From contig CAMCNU010000001.1 in assembly GCA_945876385.1 (NCBI GenBank), forward strand, positions 310,001-374,000: DNA of 64,000 nt, read 5' to 3'. Below the pieces are notes generated by a model. The model saw only the letters and a list, made by a program, of their open reading frames with translations. It searched no databases and had not been told where the DNA came from. This DNA is from an uncultured Veillonellaceae bacterium. Lineage in GTDB: Bacteria; Bacillota; Negativicutes; Veillonellales; Negativicoccaceae. Shown piece by piece: positions 9,473-17,469 of this stretch (position 1 is the stretch's first letter; each line of letters opens with the position of its first letter). Both the position numbers and the translations under genes were made by a program.

Positions 9473-10009
9473 TCAGTTTTTCATTTCAATCATTCCGTAC
9501 TTCCCGTCTTCGCGTCGATACATCACCGCGACAAGCTCTGTCTCGGCATTACGGAACACATAGAAACTGTGCCCCAGCAAATTCATTTGTAATACGGCTT
9601 CCTCCGAACTCATCGGCTTGAGTTCAAAAGATTTCCGGCGCACAATCTCGAACGCCGCTTCCTCTTCGCCGCCTCCGGCCTCCTGCGCCACCAGTTTTTC
9701 ATTGAGAACCTCACGCCCTTTGAATCGTTTTGCCAAACGCGTCTTGTATTTATGGATTTGCCGCTCGATTTTATCGAATATGATATCAATCGACTTATAC
9801 ATATCATCTGTTTTTTCCACCGCGCGAATAATCACGCCGTCAATATGTACCGTCACTTCCGCAGTATGCGTTTCCTTGGTTACTTTCAGCAAGACATTCA
9901 TCCGCAGCGGCTTTTCGAAATACCGCTGCACGCTGTCCGTATGTTTCTCTACATATGCACGCAATGCAGGAGTTACATCAATATTTTTACCGCGTACTGT
10001 CAATTCCAT
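9473..10009 (-). CDS. hpf: Long-form ribosome hibernation promoting factor
   Basis: A 178-residue long HPF (RaiA/YfiA family). The N-terminal domain (MELTVRGKNIDVTPALRAYVEKH) binds the 30S decoding region. The C-terminal domain (about residues 120-178, with SSEEAVLQMNLLGHSFYVF and the GKYGMIE ending) dimerises and drives 100S ribosome formation in stationary phase. Three close ATGs exist; 10009 is preferred because AAAGGA lies 8 nt before it. The gene is monocistronic, between the cspA terminator and its own. A TATAAT lies about 45 bp upstream without a convincing -35 box, so it could be under an alternative sigma factor. Confidence 0.93.
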   Translation of the reverse strand: MELTVRGKNIDVTPALRAYVEKHTDSVQRYFEKPLRMNVLLKVTKETHTAEVTVHIDGVIIRAVEKTDDMYKSIDIIFDKIERQIHKYKTRLAKRFKGREVLNEKLVAQEAGGGEEEAAFEIVRRKSFELKPMSSEEAVLQMNLLGHSFYVFRNAETELVAVMYRREDGKYGMIEMKN

Positions 10010-10091
10010 ATCCATCATCCTTTCTATAGTGCATACATGGAATCCCTATCTATATATTATATTCGCCGTCCGCATTAAAATTCCTTTTACC

Positions 10092-10114
10092 AAAAACACA
10101 CCCCGAAGGGTGTG
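10092..10114 (-). terminator. Terminator after cspA
   Basis: A 7-bp CACACCC/GGGTGTG stem with a TTCG tetraloop is followed by TTTTT on the minus strand, about 20 bp past the cspA stop. Confidence 0.9.
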
Positions 10115-10135
10115 CCTAAAGTTGCTATTTATATC

Positions 10136-10336
10136 TTATTGCACTTTATAAACGTTGGCTGCTTGCGGACCGCGCGGGCCGTCAACAATTTCAAATTCGA
10201 CTTCTTGACCTTCGTTCAGGTTTTTGAAGCCGTCTTCCTGGATAGCCGAAAAATGAACAAATACATCGCCGCCGTCTTCGCGTTCAATGAAGCCGTAGCC
10301 CTTTTCCGCGCTAAACCATTTTACTTTACCTTGCAT
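10136..10336 (-). CDS. Cold-shock protein, CspA family
   Basis: A 66-residue single cold-shock domain, an RNA chaperone. RNP1 (KGYGFI) and RNP2 (VFVHF) are both intact, and the protein opens MQGKVKWF. The start at 10336 has AGGAGG 7 nt upstream. It has its own strong promoter and terminator, so it is probably made at high level as a single-gene mRNA. No terminator separates it from glnQ, so it could also get read-through. Confidence 0.95.
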   Translation of the reverse strand: MQGKVKWFSAEKGYGFIEREDGGDVFVHFSAIQEDGFKNLNEGQEVEFEIVDGPRGPQAANVYKVQ

Positions 10337-10388
10337 GTCAATTCCTCCTGACAATAAACAACTGAGCGCTGATGCGCCTGCTCATTAA

Positions 10389-10417
10389 ATAGTAGCACAA
10401 GGAATGATTAATGTCAA
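10389..10417 (-). promoter_or_regulatory. sigma-A promoter of cspA
   Basis: TTGACA, 17 bp, TACTAT. The predicted 5' leader is only about 45 nt and contains a small GCGC-ATCA-GCGC hairpin, much shorter than the E. coli cspA cold-sensor leader. Confidence 0.85.
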
Positions 10418-10424
10418 TTAATTT

Positions 10425-11144
10425 CTACAAAATCTTTGACAAAAAGCTCTGTGTCCGAAGCTCCTGCGGGTCTTCAAAAATCGCCTGCGGAGTTCCTTGC
10501 TCGACAATCATGCCCTCATCCATGAACACGACACGATCGCCGACTTCCTTGGCAAATCCCATCTCATGCGTGACGACCACCATCGTCATCCCTTCCACGG
10601 CCAATTTTTTCATGACGTCCAGCACTTCCCGTACCATCTCCGGGTCCAGTGCCGACGTCGGTTCATCAAACAGCATCACTTTCGGCCGCATCGCCAATGC
10701 ACGCGCAATCGCCACGCGCTGTTGTTGGCCGCCCGACAACTGTTCCGGGTACGCCGCCCCTTTGTCGGCCAAACCGACTTTCACCAACAGTGCTTCGGCG
10801 ATTTGTCGACTCTCTTCCGCCGACATTCCCCGCACTTTCATCGGTGCCAGCATGATATTGTCCAGGACGGTCATATGCGGAAACAGATTGAAACGCTGAA
10901 ACACCATCCCGACTTCTTTACGCACGTCATTCAGATTCTTTTGATTTGACAAATCCAGTCCGTCGACCACCACCCTGCCGGATGTCGGTTTTTCCAAATA
11001 ATTCATACAACGAAGCACCGTGCTTTTCCCTGATCCTGACGGACCGATAATCACCACGACCTCCCGTTCCGCAATCTCCAAATTAATATCTTTCAGCACT
11101 TTCAGCGAGCCGAAATTTTTGTGCAAATGTTCAACGCTGATCAT
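10425..11144 (-). CDS. Polar amino acid ABC transporter ATPase, GlnQ type
   Basis: A 239-residue ABC ATPase of the polar amino acid uptake family. Walker [11 protein letters not shown]-loop region [16 protein letters not shown], signature [16 protein letters not shown] and Walker [15 protein letters not shown] are all intact. It energises the permease whose gene overlaps it by 14 bp. The ribosome-binding site is weak (GAGG 10 nt upstream), which fits coupling to the upstream gene. The substrate is glutamine, arginine, cystine or similar and cannot be read from the ATPase. Confidence 0.92.
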   Translation of the reverse strand: MISVEHLHKNFGSLKVLKDINLEIAEREVVVIIGPSGSGKSTVLRCMNYLEKPTSGRVVVDGLDLSNQKNLNDVRKEVGMVFQRFNLFPHMTVLDNIMLAPMKVRGMSAEESRQIAEALLVKVGLADKGAAYPEQLSGGQQQRVAIARALAMRPKVMLFDEPTSALDPEMVREVLDVMKKLAVEGMTMVVVTHEMGFAKEVGDRVVFMDEGMIVEQGTPQAIFEDPQELRTQSFLSKIL

Positions 11145-11796
11145 GTATCGAATTCCTCTTTTCTAAAAACGCAACCAATTGTGAAATGCTCACTGTCATC
11201 ACCAAATAGATCAGTGCCACCGTGCTCCAAATTTCAAATGAGCCGTATGTTTTCGCAATAATAAGCTGTCCGCGGCGCGTCAACTCTTCAAACCCGATGA
11301 CGGATACCAATGATGTATCTTTCAGCATGGCAATAAATTCATTACCGAGCGGCGGTAAAATTTTGCTAAACGCCTGCGGTAAGACGACAAAACGCATCGC
11401 TTGCCACCAGCTGAGTCCCAAGGAACGTGCGGCCTCCATCTGGCCTTTATCAATCGCTTGAATCCCGGCACGGAAAATTTCCGATACATAGGCACCGCTG
11501 TTAATACTGCAGGCTACCACTGCGGCCGCAAACGGATCGATTTGCCGTCCGATTATCATCGGCAACGCAAAATAAATCAGAAATATCTGAATCAGCAGCG
11601 GCGTCCCGCGAATCGTATCCGCATAGATAATCGCCATATACTTTAATAATTTGACCTGCGAGAGCCTGGCAACGCCGACACACAGCCCGATAAAGAAACC
11701 GATTCCCACCGCCAGTGCGGTAATCTCAATCGTGATGAGCGCGCCGGACAGTAACAACGGCAACGAATCGACAATCAGTTGAAAATTAAAACTCAT
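11131..11796 (-). CDS. Polar amino acid ABC transporter permease, GlnP type
   Basis: A 221-residue HisMQ-family permease with five predicted membrane segments. The [19 protein letters not shown] segment follows the third, and the EAA-loop region ([20 protein letters not shown]) contacts the ATPase. It probably works as a homodimer with the GlnQ-type ATPase. Ribosome-binding site AAGGTGAAGTC precedes the ATG. The gene has its own strong promoter downstream of the terminator that ends the upstream binding-protein gene. Confidence 0.92.
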   Translation of the reverse strand: MSFNFQLIVDSLPLLLSGALITIEITALAVGIGFFIGLCVGVARLSQVKLLKYMAIIYADTIRGTPLLIQIFLIYFALPMIIGRQIDPFAAAVVACSINSGAYVSEIFRAGIQAIDKGQMEAARSLGLSWWQAMRFVVLPQAFSKILPPLGNEFIAMLKDTSLVSVIGFEELTRRGQLIIAKTYGSFEIWSTVALIYLVMTVSISQLVAFLEKRNSIHDQR

Positions 11797-11831
11797 GACT
11801 TCACCTTCGCATTCTTAATTTGATAGGTTAC

Positions 11832-11860
11832 ATTATATATGTATTTTTATGCATAGTCAA
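11832..11860 (-). promoter_or_regulatory. sigma-A promoter of glnPQ-type genes
   Basis: TTGACT, 17 bp, TATAAT; it sits just after the terminator of the preceding gene and about 35 bp before the permease start. Confidence 0.85.
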
Positions 11861-11878
11861 GTATTATTTATCATACAA

Positions 11879-11909
11879 AAATATCTCCCCGCCACGCAGG
11901 GAGATATTT
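11879..11909 (-). terminator. Terminator after binding-protein gene 1
   Basis: Perfect 11-bp stem AAATATCTCCC/GGGAGATATTT with a 9-nt loop, followed by Ts on the minus strand, 17 bp past the stop. Confidence 0.88.
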
Positions 11910-11926
11910 CGTCGTACGCAAGCGGT

Positions 11927-12694
11927 TTAGGCTTCGCCAAACCACTTCTTGTAAATTTCATCATACTTGCCGTTGTCTTTCAAGGTCTTCAGCGCGGCAT
12001 TGATTTTGTCCATCAGTTCCGTATTGTTTTTCGTCACGGCAATGCCGTAATCTTCCGCTTCCAACACATCCCCGGCAACTTTGAAACTGTTATCCGCATC
12101 TTTTTTCATATAATCCTGCGCCACGGGAAGGTCAATCATGACCGCATCGGCACCGCCGTTTTTCAGTTGCAAGAACGCCTGATTGGCGCCGTCAAAATTA
12201 ATGACTTTCGTATCGGCAATTTCTTCGGCCAGCATCGAACCGGTATTCCCGATTTGGCACGCAATCGTTTTGCCTTCCAAATCCGCCTTGCCGGCAATAT
12301 CCTGATTATCTTTACGAACGACAATCGCAACGCCCGAACGATAATACGGCTCGCTGAACAGAACGGTCTGTTTGCGTTCATCGGTAATCGACATTGCTGA
12401 AATAATCGTGTCGATTTGCCCGCTGTTCAACGCCGGAATCAATGCATCAAACCCCATACTCTTAAATTCTACCTTGTAGCCCATTTCGTCGGCAATCGCA
12501 TGAATCAAGTCCAAATCGAATCCGGCATAGTTGCCCTTGTCATCGGCAAATTCAAACGGCGGGAACGTCGTTTCCGCGCCGACGCGCAACACCTTATCCG
12601 AAGACGATGTCGACGCAGATTCTCCGCCGCAACCGACCAACAGTGCCAAACAGCACACCATCATCACTAATAAACTTCCCCATTTTGCTTTCAT
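11927..12694 (-). CDS. Amino acid ABC transporter binding lipoprotein 1
   Basis: A 255-residue family-3 solute-binding protein. It has a lipoprotein signal ending in the lipobox LLVGC, a mature start rich in Ser, then LRVGAETTFPPFEFAD and GFDLDLIHAIADEMG, the standard ligand-binding core. It captures a polar amino acid for the downstream permease/ATPase. It has its own promoter and terminator, so it is transcribed separately from the transporter. It is clearly paralogous to the next upstream binding protein. Confidence 0.92.
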   Translation of the reverse strand: MKAKWGSLLVMMVCCLALLVGCGGESASTSSSDKVLRVGAETTFPPFEFADDKGNYAGFDLDLIHAIADEMGYKVEFKSMGFDALIPALNSGQIDTIISAMSITDERKQTVLFSEPYYRSGVAIVVRKDNQDIAGKADLEGKTIACQIGNTGSMLAEEIADTKVINFDGANQAFLQLKNGGADAVMIDLPVAQDYMKKDADNSFKVAGDVLEAEDYGIAVTKNNTELMDKINAALKTLKDNGKYDEIYKKWFGEA

Positions 12695-12725
12695 ACCTCA
12701 GCCTCCCATTAGTAGTATTACCGTC

Positions 12726-12754
12726 ATTGTAGCGATAATCAGCAAATGATTCAA
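12726..12754 (-). promoter_or_regulatory. sigma-A promoter of binding-protein gene 1
   Basis: TTGAAT, 17 bp, TACAAT. The -35 box overlaps the stop-codon region of the upstream binding-protein gene. Confidence 0.75.
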
Positions 12755-12755
12755 G

Positions 12756-13538
12756 TCATTTCGGCATTTTCGGAGCGTTTTCGTGGAAATATTTTTGGTA
12801 CAGTGCATCCAACTTCCCGTTATTCTTCAGTGTTTCCAACGCCGCATCCACCTTTTCTTTCAATTCCGTATTTCCTTTTTTGATACCGAAACCGAAATAC
12901 TCCGGCTTGTCGGTTGTCAACGGAATCAGTTTCATCGACGTGTTGGCACTCGTTGCCATAAAGTATTGCAATACAGGCAAGTCCGAAACCACCGCATCGA
13001 CACCGCCTTTTGTCAGTTCCAGCAACGCGTCGGAATTGTGATCGAACGTCCGCAAGGTGACGCCCTCAATCTCCGCCGCCTTTTGCGCGCCGGTCGTGCC
13101 CATCTGGACCGCTACTTTCTTATTACGCAAATCGTCAATCGACTGCACGGACGAGTTTTGCGGCACCACAACACCGAGACCTGATTGATAATACGGACTG
13201 CTGAAATCGATTTTATCGGCCCGCTCCGGCGTAATCGTCATCCCGGAAGCCGCCAAATCGATCTGGCCGGTCCCCAAGGCCGGTATCAATCCGTCAAATG
13301 CAATATTATGCGCTTCGACCTGCATTCCCATTTCCTTGGCAACTGCTTCGACCAGCTCGACATCAAAGCCTGTCAATTGGTGATCTTCGCCGACAAACTC
13401 AAAGGGGACAAACGTCGCATTCGTGCCGACTTTCAACACCTTGGCCTGTTCTGCCGCCGACTCGCCGGCATCGCTTCCGCATCCGACCAGCGCCAGCACC
13501 CCCATCGCCAACGCAATGACTGCTACCTTTTTCTTCAT
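12756..13538 (-). CDS. Amino acid ABC transporter binding lipoprotein 2
   Basis: A 260-residue family-3 solute-binding protein with lipobox LALVGC. Core motifs LKVGTNATFVPFEFVG and GFDVELVEAVAKEMG parallel those of the neighbouring binding protein, but the rest has diverged, suggesting a tandem duplication with a different ligand preference. AGGAGG lies 7 nt before the ATG. No permease or ATPase accompanies it directly; it probably shares the glnPQ-type transporter. Confidence 0.92.
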   Translation of the reverse strand: MKKKVAVIALAMGVLALVGCGSDAGESAAEQAKVLKVGTNATFVPFEFVGEDHQLTGFDVELVEAVAKEMGMQVEAHNIAFDGLIPALGTGQIDLAASGMTITPERADKIDFSSPYYQSGLGVVVPQNSSVQSIDDLRNKKVAVQMGTTGAQKAAEIEGVTLRTFDHNSDALLELTKGGVDAVVSDLPVLQYFMATSANTSMKLIPLTTDKPEYFGFGIKKGNTELKEKVDAALETLKNNGKLDALYQKYFHENAPKMPK

Positions 13539-13560
13539 AATGATTCCTCCTTTTTCGATA

Positions 13561-13589
13561 ATTATACCCTTTTATGAATAAATAGTCAA
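13561..13589 (-). promoter_or_regulatory. sigma-A promoter of binding-protein gene 2
   Basis: TTGACT, 17 bp, TATAAT, followed by a short leader and an AGGAGG ribosome-binding site. Confidence 0.87.
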
Positions 13590-13603
13590 TAGGTGGCATA
13601 AAA

Positions 13604-13631
13604 ATAACTGCCGTCTTTCGACAGCAGCTAT
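13604..13631 (-). terminator. Terminator after gltX
   Basis: A 12-bp stem (with two G-U pairs in RNA) and a GAAA loop, followed by TTTTT on the minus strand; it begins about 10 bp past the gltX stop. Confidence 0.85.
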
Positions 13632-13641
13632 CCTCAACGAC

Positions 13642-15090
13642 TCAATGCCACGTGTGCAGACGTGCTAGACTTTCTTCCTTACCTAATACGGAAACAATCA
13701 TCGTCAAGTCCGGTCCGTGCATCGCCCCGGTCAAGGCCACACGCAGCGGTGCATACAAACTCTTGCCCTTAATCTTGTATTCCTTTTGAATGCTTTTAAT
13801 CATCGCTTTTACCGCATCTTCCGTCAGCTCTTCGGCAGCTTGCAACTGCACGGCAAATGCGGACAGCACCGTCGCCGCGGTATGTTCGTGCAAGATGTCC
13901 GTGCACTCTTCATCCAATTCGGTCGGTCGTTCAAAGAACGTCCGCGCGTGTTCAACGACTTGCGCGCCGAAATAGATATGATCCCGCAAACCGTCCACCA
14001 TACGCAATAGACGTTCGCGCTCTTGCGGCGTCGGTTCGGTCACAAATCCGGCGGCCTGCAAATGAGGCAGCGTCACTTCCAACAGTTTGTCCGGTGTCAG
14101 TTGCTTCATATAGTGGAAGTTAATCCAATTCAACTTGTCAATATCAAACACCGCCGGGTTTTTGGAGACGCGGTTCATCGAAAAGCGCTCGATTAATTGG
14201 TCCACATCAAACAACTCTTCTTCATCCTCCGGCGCCCACCCCAGCAACGCTAAAAAATTAATAATGGCTTCCGGCAAATATCCCAGATTTTTATACTGTT
14301 CAACGGATGTCGCGCCATGGCGTTTGCTCATCTTCTTATAGTCTTTACCGAGAATCAGAGAGATATGCCCGAACTGCGGCTCCGCAAATCCGAGTGCCCG
14401 ATAAATCACCAGCTGGCGCGGTGTATTTGACAAATGCTCTTCCGCCCGAATGACATGCGTAATCTCCATTTCGGCATCATCAATCACGACTCCGTAATTG
14501 TATACCGGCATCCCGTCGGATTTTACAATAATAAAATCACCGATACCGTCGGACTCAAAACTCATTTTGCCGCGGACCATATCATCAAATACCAGCGTTT
14601 CATGCACAGGACAGCGCAGACGCACCGTCGGTTTGCGCCCTTCCGCTTCAAATGCACGTCGCTGCTCATCGGTCAGGTGCCGGCAACGTCCGCTGTAAAT
14701 CGGGGTTTTCCCTTCCGCCATTTGGCGCGTCCGTGCCTCTTCGAGTTCGTCTTCCGTGCAATAACAATAATAGGCCTTACCTTCTTCCAACAAACGCTGT
14801 GTATACTTTTGATAGATATCCAGCCGTTCGCTTTGCCGATACGGCGCATGCGGACCTCCGACATCAATACCTTCATCCCAAGTAATTCCCAACCAACGTA
14901 ATGCCGCCTTGATATTTTCTTCCGACTCTTTCGTCGATCGTTCCAAGTCCGTATCTTCAATGCGCACTAAAAACGTGCCTTGCTCATGTTTGGCCAACAG
15001 CCAGTTGAAAAGTGCCGAACGGGCGCCTCCGATATGAAAAGGTCCTGTGGGGCTGGGCGCAAATCGAACTTTCATTGTCTTGTTTTCCAT
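13642..15090 (-). CDS. gltX: Glutamyl-tRNA synthetase
   Basis: A 482-residue class I synthetase that charges tRNA-Glu. The HIGH-type motif is HIGG in PSPTGPFHIGGARSALFNW and the KMSKS-type motif is KMSKR (YKKMSKRHGATSVEQY). The start at 15090 has AAAGGA about 10 nt upstream and overlaps the end of ispDF by 19 bp; a second ATG five codons later would give MKVRFAPSP and is also possible. Last gene of the yacL-ispDF-gltX series. Confidence 0.96.
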   Translation of the reverse strand: MENKTMKVRFAPSPTGPFHIGGARSALFNWLLAKHEQGTFLVRIEDTDLERSTKESEENIKAALRWLGITWDEGIDVGGPHAPYRQSERLDIYQKYTQRLLEEGKAYYCYCTEDELEEARTRQMAEGKTPIYSGRCRHLTDEQRRAFEAEGRKPTVRLRCPVHETLVFDDMVRGKMSFESDGIGDFIIVKSDGMPVYNYGVVIDDAEMEITHVIRAEEHLSNTPRQLVIYRALGFAEPQFGHISLILGKDYKKMSKRHGATSVEQYKNLGYLPEAIINFLALLGWAPEDEEELFDVDQLIERFSMNRVSKNPAVFDIDKLNWINFHYMKQLTPDKLLEVTLPHLQAAGFVTEPTPQERERLLRMVDGLRDHIYFGAQVVEHARTFFERPTELDEECTDILHEHTAATVLSAFAVQLQAAEELTEDAVKAMIKSIQKEYKIKGKSLYAPLRVALTGAMHGPDLTMIVSVLGKEESLARLHTWH

Positions 15091-16247
15091 ATTGATATCA
15101 TCCTTTCCGATACGGTTGCTACCGCCTGTGCGGCGATTCCTTCCCGCCGCCCGAGCGCACCGATACGCTCATTGGTTGTCGCTTTGACGGATACTGCCGC
15201 TGCGCTGACTTGCAAAATCTCCGCCAAACATTCCTGCATCGCTTGTTTGTAAATCCCCAGATGCGGCTCCTCGGCAATCACCGTCACATCGATATGAACG
15301 ATGGCATATCCCCGTTGCGTGAGTGCCCGCGCCACTTCCCGCAACAAATCCGCCCCGCGAAGACCGCGCCAACGCTCATCAGAGGGGGGAAACCATTCGC
15401 CGATATCTCCCAGGGCAGCGGCGCCGAGCAACGCATCCGCGACGGCATGAATGACGACATCCGCATCCGAATGCCCCGCCAAACCGTGTGAATGAGGAAT
15501 TCGGATTCCTCCTAACCACAACGGCCGCTGATCCGAAAACGTATGAATGTCATAGCCGTACCCGACGCGCGTCATCCCCATCGCGGCATCTTGCACAAAA
15601 CGGCGGTAATCTTCCATTGTTGTAATTTTGTCATTGGCATGCGCGGTAACAAGAAAAAACGGACGAACGCCGATACACTCCAGCAACGCGGCATCATCCG
15701 TCGCCTCTCGAATCGTCTCCGCCGGCAATGCATACATCCTCATCCACGCACTCCGTCGAAATCCCTGCGGCGTTTCCGTTAAGAACACCTCGTCGCGGGG
15801 GATGATTGTCACTCCCGCCGGTGTCACGCGACGTACGGTGCTGACCGCGTACTTCCCGGGGACAACGCCCTCGTGAGACGCCAGCGCATCCACCACCGCC
15901 TGAACGGTTTCCGCCGTCACATAGGGACGTGCCGCGTCATGAATCAGAATACTGTCCGTCTCCGCAGGCAATGCGGCAATCGCCGCACGCACCGAATCGC
16001 CGCGCGTATCACCGCCGGTTACCACCGTAATATCCAGTTTCGGAAGGCATGTCCGCGCGATTTCACGCACCTGCTGTTCTTCCCCCGCAGCTGCAACCAG
16101 GCAAATCCTGCGCACGCCCTTAACCTCTCGAAACGGGGCCAGTGTATACGCCAGCAGCGGTTGTCCCGCGACCGGCAATAGCACTTTATTCTTGTTTGCG
16201 CCGACTCGCCGACCGCTGCCGCCCGCTACAATGATTGCGGTAATCAT
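15072..16247 (-). CDS. ispDF: Bifunctional IspD-IspF (MEP pathway)
   Basis: A 391-residue fusion. Residues 1 to about 228 are IspD (2-C-methyl-D-erythritol 4-phosphate cytidylyltransferase): IIVAGGSGRRVGANKNK nucleotide loop and HDAARPYV. From about residue 232 it is IspF (MEcPP synthase): GYGYDIH metal site, AGHSDADVVIHAVADALLGAAALGDIG, and the C-terminal VSVKATTNERIGALGRREG. It catalyses two non-consecutive steps of isoprenoid precursor synthesis. The internal ATG at 16247 (MITAIIVAGG) is the start, preceded by AAGGGG. Confidence 0.95.
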   Translation of the reverse strand: MITAIIVAGGSGRRVGANKNKVLLPVAGQPLLAYTLAPFREVKGVRRICLVAAAGEEQQVREIARTCLPKLDITVVTGGDTRGDSVRAAIAALPAETDSILIHDAARPYVTAETVQAVVDALASHEGVVPGKYAVSTVRRVTPAGVTIIPRDEVFLTETPQGFRRSAWMRMYALPAETIREATDDAALLECIGVRPFFLVTAHANDKITTMEDYRRFVQDAAMGMTRVGYGYDIHTFSDQRPLWLGGIRIPHSHGLAGHSDADVVIHAVADALLGAAALGDIGEWFPPSDERWRGLRGADLLREVARALTQRGYAIVHIDVTVIAEEPHLGIYKQAMQECLAEILQVSAAAVSVKATTNERIGALGRREGIAAQAVATVSERMISIWKTRQ

Positions 16248-16260
16248 ACCGTCGTACCCC

Positions 16261-17370
16261 TTATGCTCCACTGTCTTCCACTCGCGCAAAAATCATTTTG
16301 CCGGCAGAGGTCTGCAAGACCGATGTTACAATCACGCCGATTTCTTCCCCGAGATGCGGATAGCCGTGATCGATAACAATCATCGTCCCGTCATCCAAGT
16401 ACGCCACTCCCTGTCCTTCTTCTTTGCCTGCCTTGATGACTTGTACATACATCATCTCGCCGGGAATGACGACCGGCTTGACCGCATTGGCCAAATCGTT
16501 CATATTCAATACCGTCACACCTTGGAGTTCGGCCACCTTGTTCAAGTTGTAATCATTGGTGACCACCGGTACACGATGGCGTTGCGCCAGCTTAATCAGC
16601 TTGGAGTCGACTTCTGTCAATTCGTCAAAATCTTCCGTCACAATATGAATCGCAATGATTTTTTTCTTTTGCATTTCATTGAGAATATCCAATCCGCGAC
16701 GGCCGCGATTTCGTTTCAGCACATCCGCCGAATCCGCAATATGTTGTAATTCCTCCAATACAAAAACCGGCACCGCCAGCGGTCCTTCCAAAAACCCGGT
16801 TCGTGCGATATCCGCAATTCGTCCGTCGATAATCACACTGGTATCCAGCAATTTGCCGTACGTCGATTCTTCTTCCGGACGCTCTTTTTCTTTTCCCGCG
16901 GCACGCAAGTTATTATAAATGGCAGCCAATTGCTGCTTTTGGCTGACAGCCAAATGCATACAGGTATAGCCGATGACGATGCTCAGAACAATGCCGACAT
17001 AGGGCCCGATGAGCGGCACATTGGTAAACGCCACACCGAGCAATCCGGCAATCAAAAGCCCGATTAACAACCCCGCCACGCCCAGCAACAAATCACTGAA
17101 AGAAATGCCCGCCAGCATGTTCTCGCCCCACGACGCAAACGAAAACAACCGGCGCTGTAAAAACGGCGCTACCAGCAAGCCGATTCCCAACCCCAACAGC
17201 GCACCGCCGACCGTAATGAGCAGCGATACGATAGTAATTCCCAGAAAGCTATGCACCCAAAACGTGTCCTGCGCCACACTTTCCAGCGTCGGAATCAGTT
17301 GTCCGGCAAGCACTACGCCCAAAACGGTGAAGAGCAAAGTAAATATGGCGCGTAGCACTTTTCCAATCAT
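16261..17370 (-). CDS. Membrane PIN/TRAM-domain protein, YacL family
   Basis: A 369-residue protein with four N-terminal membrane segments (to about residue 155). A PIN ribonuclease-like domain follows with acidic metal ligands in LLDTSVIIDGRIADIA and VTNDYNLNK. The end is a TRAM RNA-binding domain (about residues 300-360, GYPHLGEEIGVIVTSVLQT). B. subtilis YacL has this architecture and the same neighbourhood (radA, ispD, ispF, gltX). A membrane-bound RNase or RNA-binding role is inferred from the domains; substrate unknown. Its stop is 13 bp before ispDF. Confidence 0.87.
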   Translation of the reverse strand: MIGKVLRAIFTLLFTVLGVVLAGQLIPTLESVAQDTFWVHSFLGITIVSLLITVGGALLGLGIGLLVAPFLQRRLFSFASWGENMLAGISFSDLLLGVAGLLIGLLIAGLLGVAFTNVPLIGPYVGIVLSIVIGYTCMHLAVSQKQQLAAIYNNLRAAGKEKERPEEESTYGKLLDTSVIIDGRIADIARTGFLEGPLAVPVFVLEELQHIADSADVLKRNRGRRGLDILNEMQKKKIIAIHIVTEDFDELTEVDSKLIKLAQRHRVPVVTNDYNLNKVAELQGVTVLNMNDLANAVKPVVIPGEMMYVQVIKAGKEEGQGVAYLDDGTMIVIDHGYPHLGEEIGVIVTSVLQTSAGKMIFARVEDSGA

Positions 17371-17437
17371 ATATCCACCACCTTGATTATTCCGCCCCCT
17401 GCAATCATTCTTTTCCGTTAGCCAAACGCTCAGTTAA

Positions 17438-17466
17438 ATCATATCACAATAGCGGGTGCGCCACAA
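17438..17466 (-). promoter_or_regulatory. Candidate promoter of yacL-ispDF-gltX
   Basis: TTGTGG, 17 bp, TATGAT with a TGA extended -10, in the 99-bp gap after radA. No terminator separates it from radA, so read-through is also possible. Confidence 0.5.
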
Positions 17467-17469
17467 CGA

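Noticed and set aside
10337-10388. Cold-sensing RNA thermometer in the cspA leader
   Set aside because: The leader is only about 45 nt with one small hairpin; not enough to support a thermometer.
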